From Synaphobranchus kaupii (taxonomy: Eukaryota; Chordata; Actinopteri; Anguilliformes; Synaphobranchidae): a stretch of DNA of 64,000 nt. The position numbers and the translations under genes are program-made. The first letter of the stretch is position 1. Each line of letters opens with the position of its first letter. Of the stretch, positions 24,261-36,600 are shown one piece after another. The stretch covers positions 20,559,218 to 20,623,217 of the forward strand of contig CM056391.1 in NCBI GenBank assembly GCA_029718625.1. The letters are read 5' to 3'. Below the pieces are notes generated by a model. The model was not told where the DNA came from and ran no database searches. It saw only the letters and a program-made list of their open reading frames with translations.

Positions 24261-27200
24261 GCCGGGCCTGTAGAACAAATCTTGATGTACATAGTATATG
24301 TAGGTTACTCTGATAACCTGTATCCTGTAATATTTGTCCTGCTTATATTAAACAGCGTATGTCTATTTTTAAATAGTTGCTACTTGCTTCTTTTTACATA
24401 TTTGAGTTTTTGTTTTGTTTATGAATGTTTTTTTATCTGGTACTCATACTTGATTTTGTGCCAGGAATAGAATATTTAAAGTTTAAGTTTTGTTGCTTCT
24501 CTTCAGTTAAAGTTTACTGCTCCTGTAATGAGGAATCATTTATCCTGGCTTTTGGGGGATGTTGTCAGACAGACAATGAAGCATTTCACTATTCAGTTTG
24601 TGCTTCGTAGGTCATAAATGATGCATTTCAGGTTGTTTGGAGGCAAGTAAGCCAGAGTGCACTGAGCGCTTGCGCTGACGTGCTGTAACAGGAGCGTTGT
24701 ATGATAATAGAACGGACATGATGAAACGGCACGCTTTGCCGCCTCTGCAGCTCTCTAAACACCCTGCTTACCTGTCTCTGGCCCGGAATTGACAGACCAT
24801 CTGTACTGAGACCTACTTCCCTTTCAATACTTTTTTTTGTTTCCTTAGGAAATGCTTTATTTATTGTATCCTTGTTTTTTCTTGTGATGTCGTAACCGTT
24901 TGTATTCTAGCAAGTTTGGTTGATAACCTTTGACAAGTGGTGACGTATGAAGCTAGGGCCCCTGGTCCCCAACCAGACTCTTATTGGCTGAGAGTTGTAA
25001 GCATGAAGACATGGCCCTGCCTATGAGCCAGGGGGAAGACTGCGTGTAATCAATATCATTAAAAGTGAAGAAAATGAAAAGAAAAAAAAAATAATAATCA
25101 TATGTTGTATTAACTTGTGTTATATGTTGAAGTGTACCATGATACTAATCGCAATGTATTTTCACCCCTGATGCTTTAATATACAAGTTTTACAAATGAA
25201 ACAAAACATGCGTGTTGACCTGTATAATGCGAATCACTATGAAATGCGCTTCAGAAGAAAAATAACAGGATTGTGTGTGGGAAATTTTCCTGAGCTTTAA
25301 CACGCATGGGAATGCGTTTGGTTGCCACAGGAGCAGTTGAATGTTAAGAAGTAACAGTGTTGGTGCTAAAATGAAGGTCTCCTTTGTTGGATCAATGGTA
25401 CTGTGTCTTTTCAGGATTTATGTCAACTATTACTCCATTTTGTTTATACCATGTGTATAGAGTAATAATAGCAAATGCGTCCTTTGCACTATGTAAATAC
25501 TAGTGAACTTCCTATTGTAACTAATGTGAAAGAAATGGTTGTATGCGATACCCTTTTCAACGTATTGCTTGTCTTTATATTACTATTTAAGGCTGGTTCT
25601 TTAAAACTGTACAGCACTGGCAACTTGTAGATGCTTCCCGTAAAATAACTGTTATCCAATTTGGCTATCTCGGTTGATTATTAATATTATTAAAATATGT
25701 TGTTTAAGTTTACATGTTAGTGTTTCTGTGACTCCTACTGCAATGGTATTTAAAATATTTTCACAGAAAACATTTCCATGTCGGAGGAATTTAACTTCCC
25801 AATGTTCTTCTGTTTGTTGAAAGACAAGCGGGTTCACTGCTTCTCAGAGGTGTACAATCCAGGTTCAGAAAGTAAAAGTCCTCCCAAGTATTTTTGTTCC
25901 AATCACCTGGATTTGCTAATTGCCACAATTATTTAGCCAGGAAGTAGAACTAATTAGTGAAATCAGCTGTCTGAGTTAATGGGTACTTGTAGGACTGGTG
26001 ATTAATTTTTTCAGTATTTCCTTGGGTCATGATATAGGCATATTTCTTTTATTTTCGTATCATTTTAAGGAAAGGGTAATTGAAACAAGCATTTAGGCAG
26101 AGTCAACAGTCTCTGATCAGTCGTCTCTTGAATAAGCATGACCCAGCATTGTATGACATTTCTTAAGATGCCTTTGAATTGGGCCACTGAACTTAGGGTT
26201 TGGAATAAATATAATTAGGCTTCTGCAAATATGTCCACAAAGGAAAGTTACTAGACCAATTGGATTCATAAACTAACAAAAACGGGGATTACTGTTACCA
26301 CATGTTGTATATAACCGGTGGTAAGATTTGTTGGCATATTTATACATGTAGTTGGTGTTTCTACCACCACAAGGGGGAGCCATACAATCAAAGTGCCTCC
26401 CAGCTGGTTCTGTGAGTCACCATCTGCTGTAATGCAGCAGGCAGAAGCTTTAAAGGTCATTTTAATGGTCATACAATTCAAGACTGATGTTGGTTCTCTG
26501 TCAAGAAAGTGTGGAAAGCTGGACTTAAGTTTTTCAACATTGGTATTGTACTGTCCTAAGCTTGGTGATGCTCAAAATCAAACGTCAAATTATATCCAAA
26601 ATCATTTACAGTACAAGTAAATGCACAGACGATTAGCCAGTACATCAGAATGTGTTACGCAAATTGAAAATCAAATTTGAATTAGTTAGCAATGTCATAA
26701 AATATACATAGGAAACGGTATAAATAACCCCAATATGCAGATGCTTAATTTCCGTACTTGAACAACACAATGTAAAGAACATTTACTCAGTTTGCAAGCC
26801 CACATGACTGCCCACACGCTTAGTCCTCACCGGTGAAAAACACCCTGCTTTATACACTAAGCATCATTATAGCCCACTTCAGTATCTAAATGCATGTTGT
26901 GATGCGAAGGTTAATTAACTTATTTTTCATTTTTGTGCCTCACACTTTCAAATGGCGTGCAAATGGAATTAATATCCTCCCACACACGGCACATTATTAT
27001 TTTTAAAAATTTATTATTTTTGCCTATTTGGTTTTCATGGAGTACACGCATTTTAGTCTATGAATCTGTTGTGACTTTTACGGAAATGAAAGCACAGAAG
27101 GATCTAAGGTACAGATCTCAAATAAGCAAATGGGGAAAAATAGCTCTTCCACTCTCAATTCACAATGGAGAAGGAAGTTAATGCACCCAGAACTGCCGTG

Positions 27201-27480
27201 ACACTGCTATGCAGCCTGCTACAGCAGCTCTCATCTCCGGCCTTCATCCGTGTCATTGGGATAGGCTTAGGAAGTTGAATGCGGCTGGAGATTGAACAGT
27301 CAATGAAAGAAAAAAGGATTCTAAGAAAGAATCGCATCCGTAGGGAATAATACCATATGTCTTTGTGTCCTAGGCAACAGATTCAGAAATGTTCTTCTTT
27401 TTTTTTTACACCACATTTATGTCTTTTAGAATGCCCATCATTCCATTGTACCCTTTCCTCTGTGAATTTTCCCTTTTTGT
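24261..27480. other. Non-coding stretch between SECISBP2L and SHC4
   Basis: AT-rich with no convincing exon, RNA gene or full repeat. The proximal part may be extended SECISBP2L 3' UTR. The distal part becomes GC-richer toward the presumed SHC4 promoter. Confidence 0.6.
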
Positions 27481-27599
27481 TTAGGCAAGTTAGCTGCTCT
27501 CACCTGTGCGGATGATTTGTGGCCAGATAACAAACTGATAATGATGAAAAAGAACATTCAAATGGGTTCTGCTTTAGTGTATTTATGGTGCATGAGTCA

Positions 27600-27780
27600 C
27601 CCTGCTTCTCTCTGATTGGTTGGAAGCTTGGAGGAAAAAAAAAAAAAAACCCTCAGGGACTGTCAGTCAATTACAGGCATCTCCAGCTTCGTTCACACAT
27701 TTGCCGGCATGCGCACTGAGGGAGAAACTCATTCATAAAAAAAAAAAAGGAAATGTTCATTCATGAAAATTGCAACATCC
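27600..27780 (+). promoter_or_regulatory. Candidate SHC4 promoter region
   Basis: Carries an inverted CCAAT box (ctgattggttgg, 27611-27622) and an NRF1-like core (ggcatgcgcactg, about 27706-27718) just before the putative non-coding first exon. The call is motif-based only; there is no TATA box and no strong CpG island. Confidence 0.3.
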
Positions 27781-28096
27781 TGCGCCTCCTCTCAGAGCTG
27801 AGCAGAGCTGCATAGCAGTGAGAATGACCTGGCCTGTGAGAGACAGTGAGGAGGCTGGAGGTGGAAGGAGGAGCAGTCGGCAGGGGCCACAAGTGTGAGT
27901 GAGAGGGGAGTGAGTGCACTGCGTGTGCCTGTGTGTACGTCTGTGTGTGCCTGCGTGTTTGTTTGTGTGGGGAGCGCCTGTGAAATTAACATGTGCGGGG
28001 GACTACAGTAAATGCCTTGGACTGACTGAAAAGAAGTGGATCAACCAATCAAACGGGAGAAGACCGAAGAACTAACGCCGATACCGTACGAGGCGG
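27780..28096 (+). other. Putative SHC4 non-coding first exon
   Basis: A purine-rich, moderately GC-rich segment ending in a good donor (gaggcgg|gtaggt) about 400 bp before the acceptor (cttttcccag, ending 28490) of the first coding exon. SHC-family genes often have a separate 5' UTR exon. The start is undefined. Confidence 0.35.
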
Positions 28097-28490
28097 GTAG
28101 GTGGAAACTACATGACTGTGTCTGTTGTAGGAGCACATGTTGACCAAAGTGAACAGCCTATTTACACAGTTCGATCAATACTGTGTGAATTCATATTATG
28201 TAACGCTTCCATAAAAGTGACATATGGCTGTTGGCGCTCAAAGCTGTGGTATTGAGGATGGCATTAGTGCTGATTTATCTGTGATGTATAGAACATATTT
28301 CAGTGGCTACAGTGGTATAGGATCCACTAAAACTACCTTGTCTATGAACTTAGTGAGTTTTAGAGAGATGGTTGAATGGATGGTTGGATTTAGATCCGTC
28401 CTGGGTTTCACACGGGATATGTTAGTTTTTGGAAGCTTTTTCTTGTACTTTTTTCGATCTCACTTCAAGCTGTCCATTTTCTTTTCCCAG

Positions 28491-29142
28491 TTCCTCCTTT
28501 GTCAGCGGATGTCCTGATAGTGGGCGAGTGGATCTGGTTTCGGAAGATTCCCGCTGTCCCTGGCTATGAGAGAACAGAACCCGCTGGGGCTGAACGCACT
28601 GCATGTAGGACCCTTCGTACCGACAGGCATGCTGCACCGGACCAAGTACAGCCGCTTCCGCAACGACTCCGTCACCTCCTTGGAGGAGGGCACGGCCAAC
28701 ACCGCGGCCTTGACGTCGACCACTAAGACGGCTCCCTGCCCTGCCTCGGCGCCCTCCCCCTTGCCAGGCGGCCGTGCCCGGCTGCCGGCCTGACCGGCAC
28801 GCATTAACTGCTCCTGAGGAGGGCACCTCAACCCTCTGTACTTTCATACCTAGGATGGCCAACATCAAGATCTCAAGCCCTGCCGCTCTGCTGGGGCTAA
28901 AAGGACTGGCCCTGGCCTCCAGAGAGGGCCCCCGTGGCAAATTGTCCGCGGACTGTTGTCCGGCCAAGCCCCAGCAGCACCTCGGTGGGTACCTGCCGCC
29001 CTCTTCTCACCTTCGACAGGAGCTCGGCGACAACAAGCTGGCCATCGGGACTGAGGGCCTGTCTTCCTCTCTCAAGTCCGCCATGGGGACAGAATGTCTC
29101 AGCCTAGCCGTTCTGGAATCGGGAATGACCTATCACATCAAG
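28491..29142 (+). CDS. shc4: SHC4 first coding exon (CH2 region), frameshifted
   Basis: Acceptor ttttcccag at 28490, donor gtagac at 29143. Translation likely starts at ATG 28566 (or 28629, [12 protein letters not shown]). The CH2 start [16 protein letters not shown] is in one frame; the conserved [18 protein letters not shown] (28824 on) is in the next. The first frame stops at TGA 28791, and the second is open only from 28714, so the break lies in 28714-28793. The coding part is 577 nt, one more than a multiple of three, although the donor phase is 0. An internal ATG at 28855 could still give a CH2-less start. Confidence 0.88.
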
Positions 29143-30612
29143 GTAGACATGGCACCGCCAATGGCATTCATGTTGTTTCATTTTAAGGGAAGTTTAATGC
29201 CTGGATGTGCATGAGCACGCTTTTGTGTGTTTGTGTGTGCATATTTATGTGCTGCGTGTGCTATATTTGCTTGGTTATTTCTATGTAACTTTTTCATGTG
29301 TTGAAGTGCACCATCCTGTTAAGGGCTCTATATATTATCAAATATTAATGAAGGAAGTACTTCTATGTGCAAGAAATATGAAGCAACAGATGCATCATGC
29401 TATTTAAAGATAGCTTAAAGCTCCCAACTCCCTAATGGGATCTTTGAGCCTGTGATATTACGACACAAGAATGAGTGTGACGGATATGTGCTGAAGCGTA
29501 CTATTGGATGCTGTTTATTATAAAACCGTCTCAGGAAATGCACCGAACATATAATCTGTGAAATCGCAAAGGGGGAATTCTTCAGGGCTTGGGTTTGTGA
29601 GGAAGAGCTTACCTTTGAGTTTGTCACTGAGCTGACAATTTACAGAGCGAGACTAACTTCTTTATCTCCCTCAGGCAGTCCTGCCCTGTAGAACTAAAAC
29701 ATAAAACTAAAACTCTGAATTGAACTTTTGATTTTAACACCAGCAAACATGTTCTAATATATGTGTGTCCAAAAAATCTTGCACATTGGGCCCGTGTCAT
29801 TGGGAGAGCTCAGCCTTGACCCCACATAATGTGTTCAGCAGCCATTCTGTCGTAGCAAGAGCAATCGCGTGCTAAGAGCACCATGAGAAAGTATATAGTA
29901 AAAAATGAGGACACATGCTCTCAGTTTGCTTGCGTGTGTAGTTCAGTGCAGCCTGGCCTCGCGGTTCAGCGTTCTCCCCCCTCACAGTCTGACAGTTCCC
30001 GGTCCTCCGGGACAAAGTGCTGAGCATATGTATTAACATGGCTGGGCTAATGTCAGATTAGGAGGGTTTTAACCCCCATGTTCCCAGAGCTGTGGCTTTA
30101 TATTTGTGTACAGTATCATGTTTAGGTCCTTGGACTTCTGCTTCCTAGTCACCTTAGTGAACGCAAAGTTATTTCGTAGAACCAAATTCCAAATAGCCGT
30201 ACAATCCAGTACCCTCTGTACAATGATGAAAAAGGCATGCAGGAAAAATGTCCACATATACAATATCAGGAAGAAAATGTACTGAGCAAACGGTACAAAT
30301 AGCATGTAAGTCTCCCTTTAAGTGTAAGAGGGATGTTATTCGAGGCTGATGGAGAGAGGAGCTGATCCGTGGAAGTGTACACCCCCACACTCCCACCCCC
30401 CGCCCCCTCCCTCGCTGCTGCCGCTTCCTGTCCTCCCATAAATGACTCATCGGCGCTTAATATTCCAGTTTAGATCTGCCAGATCAAAGGGAGCTATTCA
30501 GCCAATGACATGTCTGCGGAGACGTGTGCGGTTTTGTGGTTAATGATATGTCGTACAGTGGGGGCGCGAGTGTTGTGGTCAGATGCAGGGTGATGACCTA
30601 GTGTGTTGACAA

Positions 30613-30643
<31 letters not shown>

Positions 30644-33600
30644 GAACATTAAAATAAAAATAATAATGCATGCACCCACACAAAAGTGTGATATTTTACT
30701 ACTATTTTTTATTATTTTGTGCAATACATATGGGTAAATAGAATTTCTGTTAAAAATTATTTTGAGATTACATTTTGACCATATGACCTATTTTGTATGT
30801 TTAATGACCTAGTGGGGCTCTTCCCTGTGCAACACTGTTGCGAAAGATTTCTGTTGGCAGTCCGGGGAAAATCCCACACAGATGATATCCTCCTGAATTG
30901 GCTAATAAGACATTAGGGAAATGTATTTGAAATTGCAGAAAGCAGCGATGAACTCGCTCTATTACATTGATATGCCCAGAGAGGATATTACCGATTAACA
31001 GTGTCAGCTTTTTGAACACGATTCTTTTTGTCGCCTTAAATCCTTATTGAGGCATGTTAGAGATATTTGTGGGTCTCGAATAAAGTTCTGCCTAGCGACT
31101 GTTGTGCCTGGGACCTCAAACCAGTTGTATTCCGGCAGGTTGTGAGGTTCGAGCAGTTTGTCTGTGTTTAAAATCTGTGAAAATCAGTCAGTTAAATTGT
31201 GTTATATCACATCAGTAACCTCTCATTTTACTATTGAACTGCCATCTATGTGGATACCCGTTCATTAAACAAAATAATAGCGTGAATAATTAATGTTACC
31301 CACGTTTTAAATATGATATCTTGATTATGTGGGGATGGACGTTTTAGCTTTTAGTGTGGGATAATCATCTTCTGAGGAATTCCAAGATTTGTTCAAGGCA
31401 ACAAGGAATATGATTCCAATCAGCAAACACGTGCAACTGTGCATGAATGCATATATGCATATACACATACGTACACACACAAGCGCAGGTGCACATGCAC
31501 ACACAAAGGCACACGATGGCAGATTATTTTGCACTGTGCAATGTGGCCTCTTACAACCAGTCAGAGGAAGCAGCAGGGCACTTTCTCATCATGGCTGGAG
31601 CTCACAGAATGACTCACCTGCTCTTGTGAATGCTCTGTCCTATCAAGGTTGGAATAGTAAGAACACATTTCTGAATGCAGTGTAGCTGCTTCAGTGGGCG
31701 TACTTAACTCCGTCCAGGAGCAGTGTCACCCCCTCCCCCATTTCTCTGAAACACAAAGATGCTCGCTGACATGTTCAACTGAGAGAGCGAGGGAGAGGGA
31801 GAGAGACTACACATTTACCTGTTTATCCTAATGTCCTATAGTACAGCAAACATGGCAGCCAAGATTTCACATATTTAGTTGCTGTCAAAACAACACAAAG
31901 ACAGAGAGATTGCTAACCTCTTAACCAGCTTCATACGACCAACGTTTTTTTGTTTTTTCCCTGTTCCTTGATGGATGCTGCAGTAGAATAGTTCTGTTGT
32001 TCAGAGGCACCCAATGAAAAAAGCATTTTCTAGCCATATGGCCTCTGGTTGCTAAGCTCTATGTTGTGTTTGCTCCGCAGTACATGGGCTGTTTGGAAGT
32101 GATCCAGTCCATGAGGATGCTGGACTTCGAAACAAGAACACAAGTCACACGGTAAGACTCAGTGTTGCAATACCTGCTGAGGAAAAAAACAAAACAGAGA
32201 ACGGAGTCGCGCAACGAGGTTCGGCATTCAGCCGCCTCCTCATCTGATATCTAATCAGCACAAGAAGAAAAATGTTTCATCAAAGGGAAGTCAGGCTCCA
32301 ACCACAACACAAAAAGATGTTATTATAGTCAAAGTAAATGGAAAGAAAGGCCTTTTTTGGAACCCAAAGTCATTCAAGATGAGACAAATATTCTCAGTGC
32401 TTCGCTAGGTTATTGATGTCACATTTTACCAAGGATGTACCCGCCATGTGTACATTCCTGGAGCAAGATATTTGTAACGTTAGCAGCATTTCCTTGAGCT
32501 TCAGAGGTAGTATGAACAGATTGTGTAACTGAGTCTAGACAGGTAAAGAATGCTACAGTTTTATCTTTGATCATCCTCTTCTTGGAGTCCTAGAGCTTTT
32601 CTATTTACATGTTAGCATTAGACACAAAAGTCAGGAACAGAACGTCTTCTGTTCGTACTACCTCTGAAGCTCAAGGAATAATCTGCCGGAAAATTTAATT
32701 TGGACAAATTTCCTGCAAATGATGTTTAATAGAATTCTAAGACAGAGATAGGCCACTGATTGTGATTTGTTTTCTATGAGAAGAATATTTTGTTCGTTGA
32801 TTCTTTGACCTAATGGCCATTGATATATTCGTATTTATGCTTTTTTAGGACAATTTCCAACAGCATTTATTGGAGCCTCAAAACTTCTAATTAAACAATC
32901 CATTAACCATTTGTCCAACAGTGATCTACTCAGAAACAAGAGTTATAAGTGCAGCATGGTCACAGATGGATATGTGACATTCAGTGTGGCTTCTGCATCC
33001 TAGCTCAGAACTGTTTTCCTTTTTACTTGCAAAGATAAAATTTGACCTCCTAGCATACATCGATGTGGTATCGTAGTTTAGCATAATTTGCTGATGGTAG
33101 TGATGTAATCACGGCATTGTGTGAATATACTGAAGACATTGCTGTTAAAAGAGTACAGATCTGGGCCAGATTGGGCCTGTGTTGGGTGGGACTCAGTCTG
33201 GTTTGTGGACCTCGCCCTTTCCCCCCAGCCTGTGCTAGGTGTTTGTAACTGACTGAGAGGCCCGTTCATGCAGCTGCACATGACACTCCAGACAGCTGGC
33301 ACCAGCTTGTTCTGCATCCTGCAATTGCCCTTTTCTCCTGCCCAATTATACCAGACCGCCCCTCTCCTGAGCCTCCCTGGCCAGTCTAGAACCCACACCG
33401 CCTGACCCGTGTGTGTCCGGCCTGCTCAGACTCAGCCTCGCACAACTTTAAAGAAGCTTCTGGAACGTGTCGTTGTGCATCAGCCTTGGTATGTACAGAA
33501 ACACCAAGGGCTGAGCCCCGTGCAAAAATGCAGCCGACCCTGAAAAGGGGTGTGGCTGACCTTGTGTGAACGTAGGTCCTGCCCGCCTTTCACTTGAACA

Positions 33601-36600
33601 GGCCACGGGCCTTCGCATTTTACCTTCGTAGGGACATCACCACTGGGGAATCTAATCTGCCCTTTATTTCTCTGCACATTTTTTCTTTGTTAGGGGCTAA
33701 ACCCCTGCAAACCTCTACTGTTGATGACCTTCAAATTCATGGTAAATTGCTGGTGCGTGATTGTAAAGCAGCTCATACAGTTCCTTCTGCTGTGATCATC
33801 TATAAAGTCTGCTGAGTGCTTTGTGGGATATTTGACATAACGCCAGCACCGAGCGCTGGGTTTCGTCTAGTTGCTGAGCTTTCACACGTCAGAGTTTACA
33901 CATCTGAAGACCTGTTAAACCCCTGGGGTCTAATGCAGATGGTCCATATTAACAGTGAATCACTTTCTCTCCTTGGTATACGCCTACGGTGCTACGAAAT
34001 GTGTTCATCCGCCAAGCTAGCTGACGCACCGCCGAACAGTGAAGAACTCACGGACTGCAAAACTGCCTCCTTGCCACGTCCGACCCACCTCTCCCACACA
34101 TGTCCTGTCATCTTCCATTTCAAAGGAAATAAAATGTCACACACTCACCGTTGAGTCTGACTGTCATGAAACTGTATGATTCACCAAAATGGACAAGCTA
34201 TGATTTAACACCAAAATATTGGATATTTTGCCTCTTTGATTATTTAAATGCTTACTGGTAGCCTTACAGCTTCAGGGCTAGTAAAGAAATAACTTCAAGG
34301 CTTAAATTCTGTGAACAGATAAAGGAGAACAGTAAATACATGTAAATACAAACCCCAATTCCAAAAGAAGTTGAAGGGTTATTTTCCCCTGACTTATTTT
34401 TCCATAGAGTTCAATAGGAAAATGAGTCAGAAGAAACAACCCTTTAAGTGATCCATCCATATCTACTGCATATCTGGCAGCAGAGTGATGGTTTGATACA
34501 TCAGACCCTTGATGACTTACTGCCATTTAGCCAACCATGGATTCCATACTATTCCTGTGTAATTTACAGCTTCATCTAGTCCCACCCCCCAATTCCCATA
34601 GAGATCCATTCAAATGCAGAGAGGTTACAGTATCGCTTGTTAGAGTACCTGAAAATAAGATATCAAGAGTCTTCCAAACTTCCAAATTGTTATCTAATAA
34701 TTGGACAATCATTTACACCTGTTTTGTGCACCAGACATGAATTTCAATCAATATATTTGATAGTAAAGGTAGTGGTGTACTTACTTTTTCCTCATGAGGA
34801 ATTTTCATTTATGTTCATTTCAATTGCTTAAGTGATTCCAAAGTCTATTTTTTCGCATCATTTGTTGAATTGGTTCAATTTGGTTGAAATTAAAATAAAG
34901 TAAACTTGTGTCCAGATGTGTCAAAAAAAACGACTACCGTTTGAGGGTGTGCTTACTTTTTCACATGACTGTACAGTATATGCCTTGTGTTTCTCCAGGG
35001 AAGCCATAAGTCGCCTGTGTGAGTATGTGCCCGGGGCAAAGACTGCACCCAAGCGCAAAAAGGTATGGCACACACATTTTAATTTGCTACATGTTTTTTT
35101 TACTGTTAGTATATTCAAATCTAAGAGCCTCATACATGCACTCATTAACACTTTATTTGAACCATAGCAGCAACAATTTGAGACTAACTGATTATTTTTT
35201 ATTTTTTTATTTTAAGCCCCCAAGTAAAGGATTGTCAACAATTTTGGGCAGGAGCAACTTGAAGTTTTCTGGAATGAACATCAAACTAAACATCTCCACA
35301 GACAGTCTGAGTTTAACAACTCTCGACTCCCAGCAGGTAAGAGATGAGCTTTCTCCCAGCTGAAATGAAAGTATGTGAGTGTCTCAGTGAACGAGAACAC
35401 TAATGGTGATTGTAATAATGACTGAATCTGAAGACCTGAAGTGAATGCACGATGCACACTTCAAGTGCCTGATGAGAGTGCAATGTCTAGTCCTGAAATA
35501 AGACGCTTTGTGTTGATGGAGGAAAAAACATAGCATTTAGTGAACTGTACAGGCTCTCAATGCTGATCTGTTTTTTTCCTCCCCAGACTATTGCCCACCA
35601 CCACATGCAGTCCATATCCTTCGCCTCTGGAGGAGACCCTGTATGTTCTCTGGTTACGTAGTTATCCTGGTTACGTGTTTGCGGTGAAGTACTTGGGATA
35701 ATGGGTGTCTTACGAACTTTAGAAGTGAAATGGTAGAGAGTGAGGTTGGTGCATCAAATTTAGGCGCACCATCTATGGGGAGAAAAGGCAGTGATCAGTA
35801 CACACAAAAAAGGCAGGTGATCTGTGTACGCAGTATAATGGGCACAAAGCCGTAAGCGGTATGGGCATGTACACTGGCGCTGACTACCGGCCATGCAAAT
35901 ACAAATGTCAACTACAAAAGGAGCCATCTGTGCCTGAAGGCACTCCTTTTCAGTGACCTCTTATCTGAGGGCACGCAGTCTTCCTGTTTCCCTCCTGGAG
36001 TATGCTGGCAGCTGCTCTGGGCAGAGGAAAATGAAGCACGCTCGCTAGATCATGAAAGAAGTTTGTTGATCCTGTCTCGCAAAATAAACAAATGAATTCA
36101 GAGAAGCAAACTGCTGTGGTGTGTGATGTAACACGAGGGGAGGAGGGATAATGGCCCTGATAAGTGAGCAGTGACTTAATTAATGCAATAGTCTGCTCCC
36201 CTGAGCATCTTCCACTTCCTGGTTCGTGTCCCGTATTCATAATCTCAGCAGTGGCAGCGACACACACCGTGTAATTGAATTACTGTTAATTACTGCTCTG
36301 GAGGGCATTGTAAATGGGAAGATTTGTTTCCTGTTGACTCACAGAATATACTCCCTACCTCTACTATGCCTGTAGAAACGTGATTGTAAGCACACACACA
36401 TACATGTGCGCACGCACATGCATACACACACCCCCTTGCCCACCGTGGCCTCAGTGAGTGTATTGTACCCAGGGCCACAGTACACAGAGGATTTATACCA
36501 GGGTGCTTTTCATTGAGCTATATTTTCTAGCTATTTGCATCCCTATGGTATTAGATACAGTGCTTAATGCCCACCTGGTGTCCAGGAAGAGTAATGTTAT

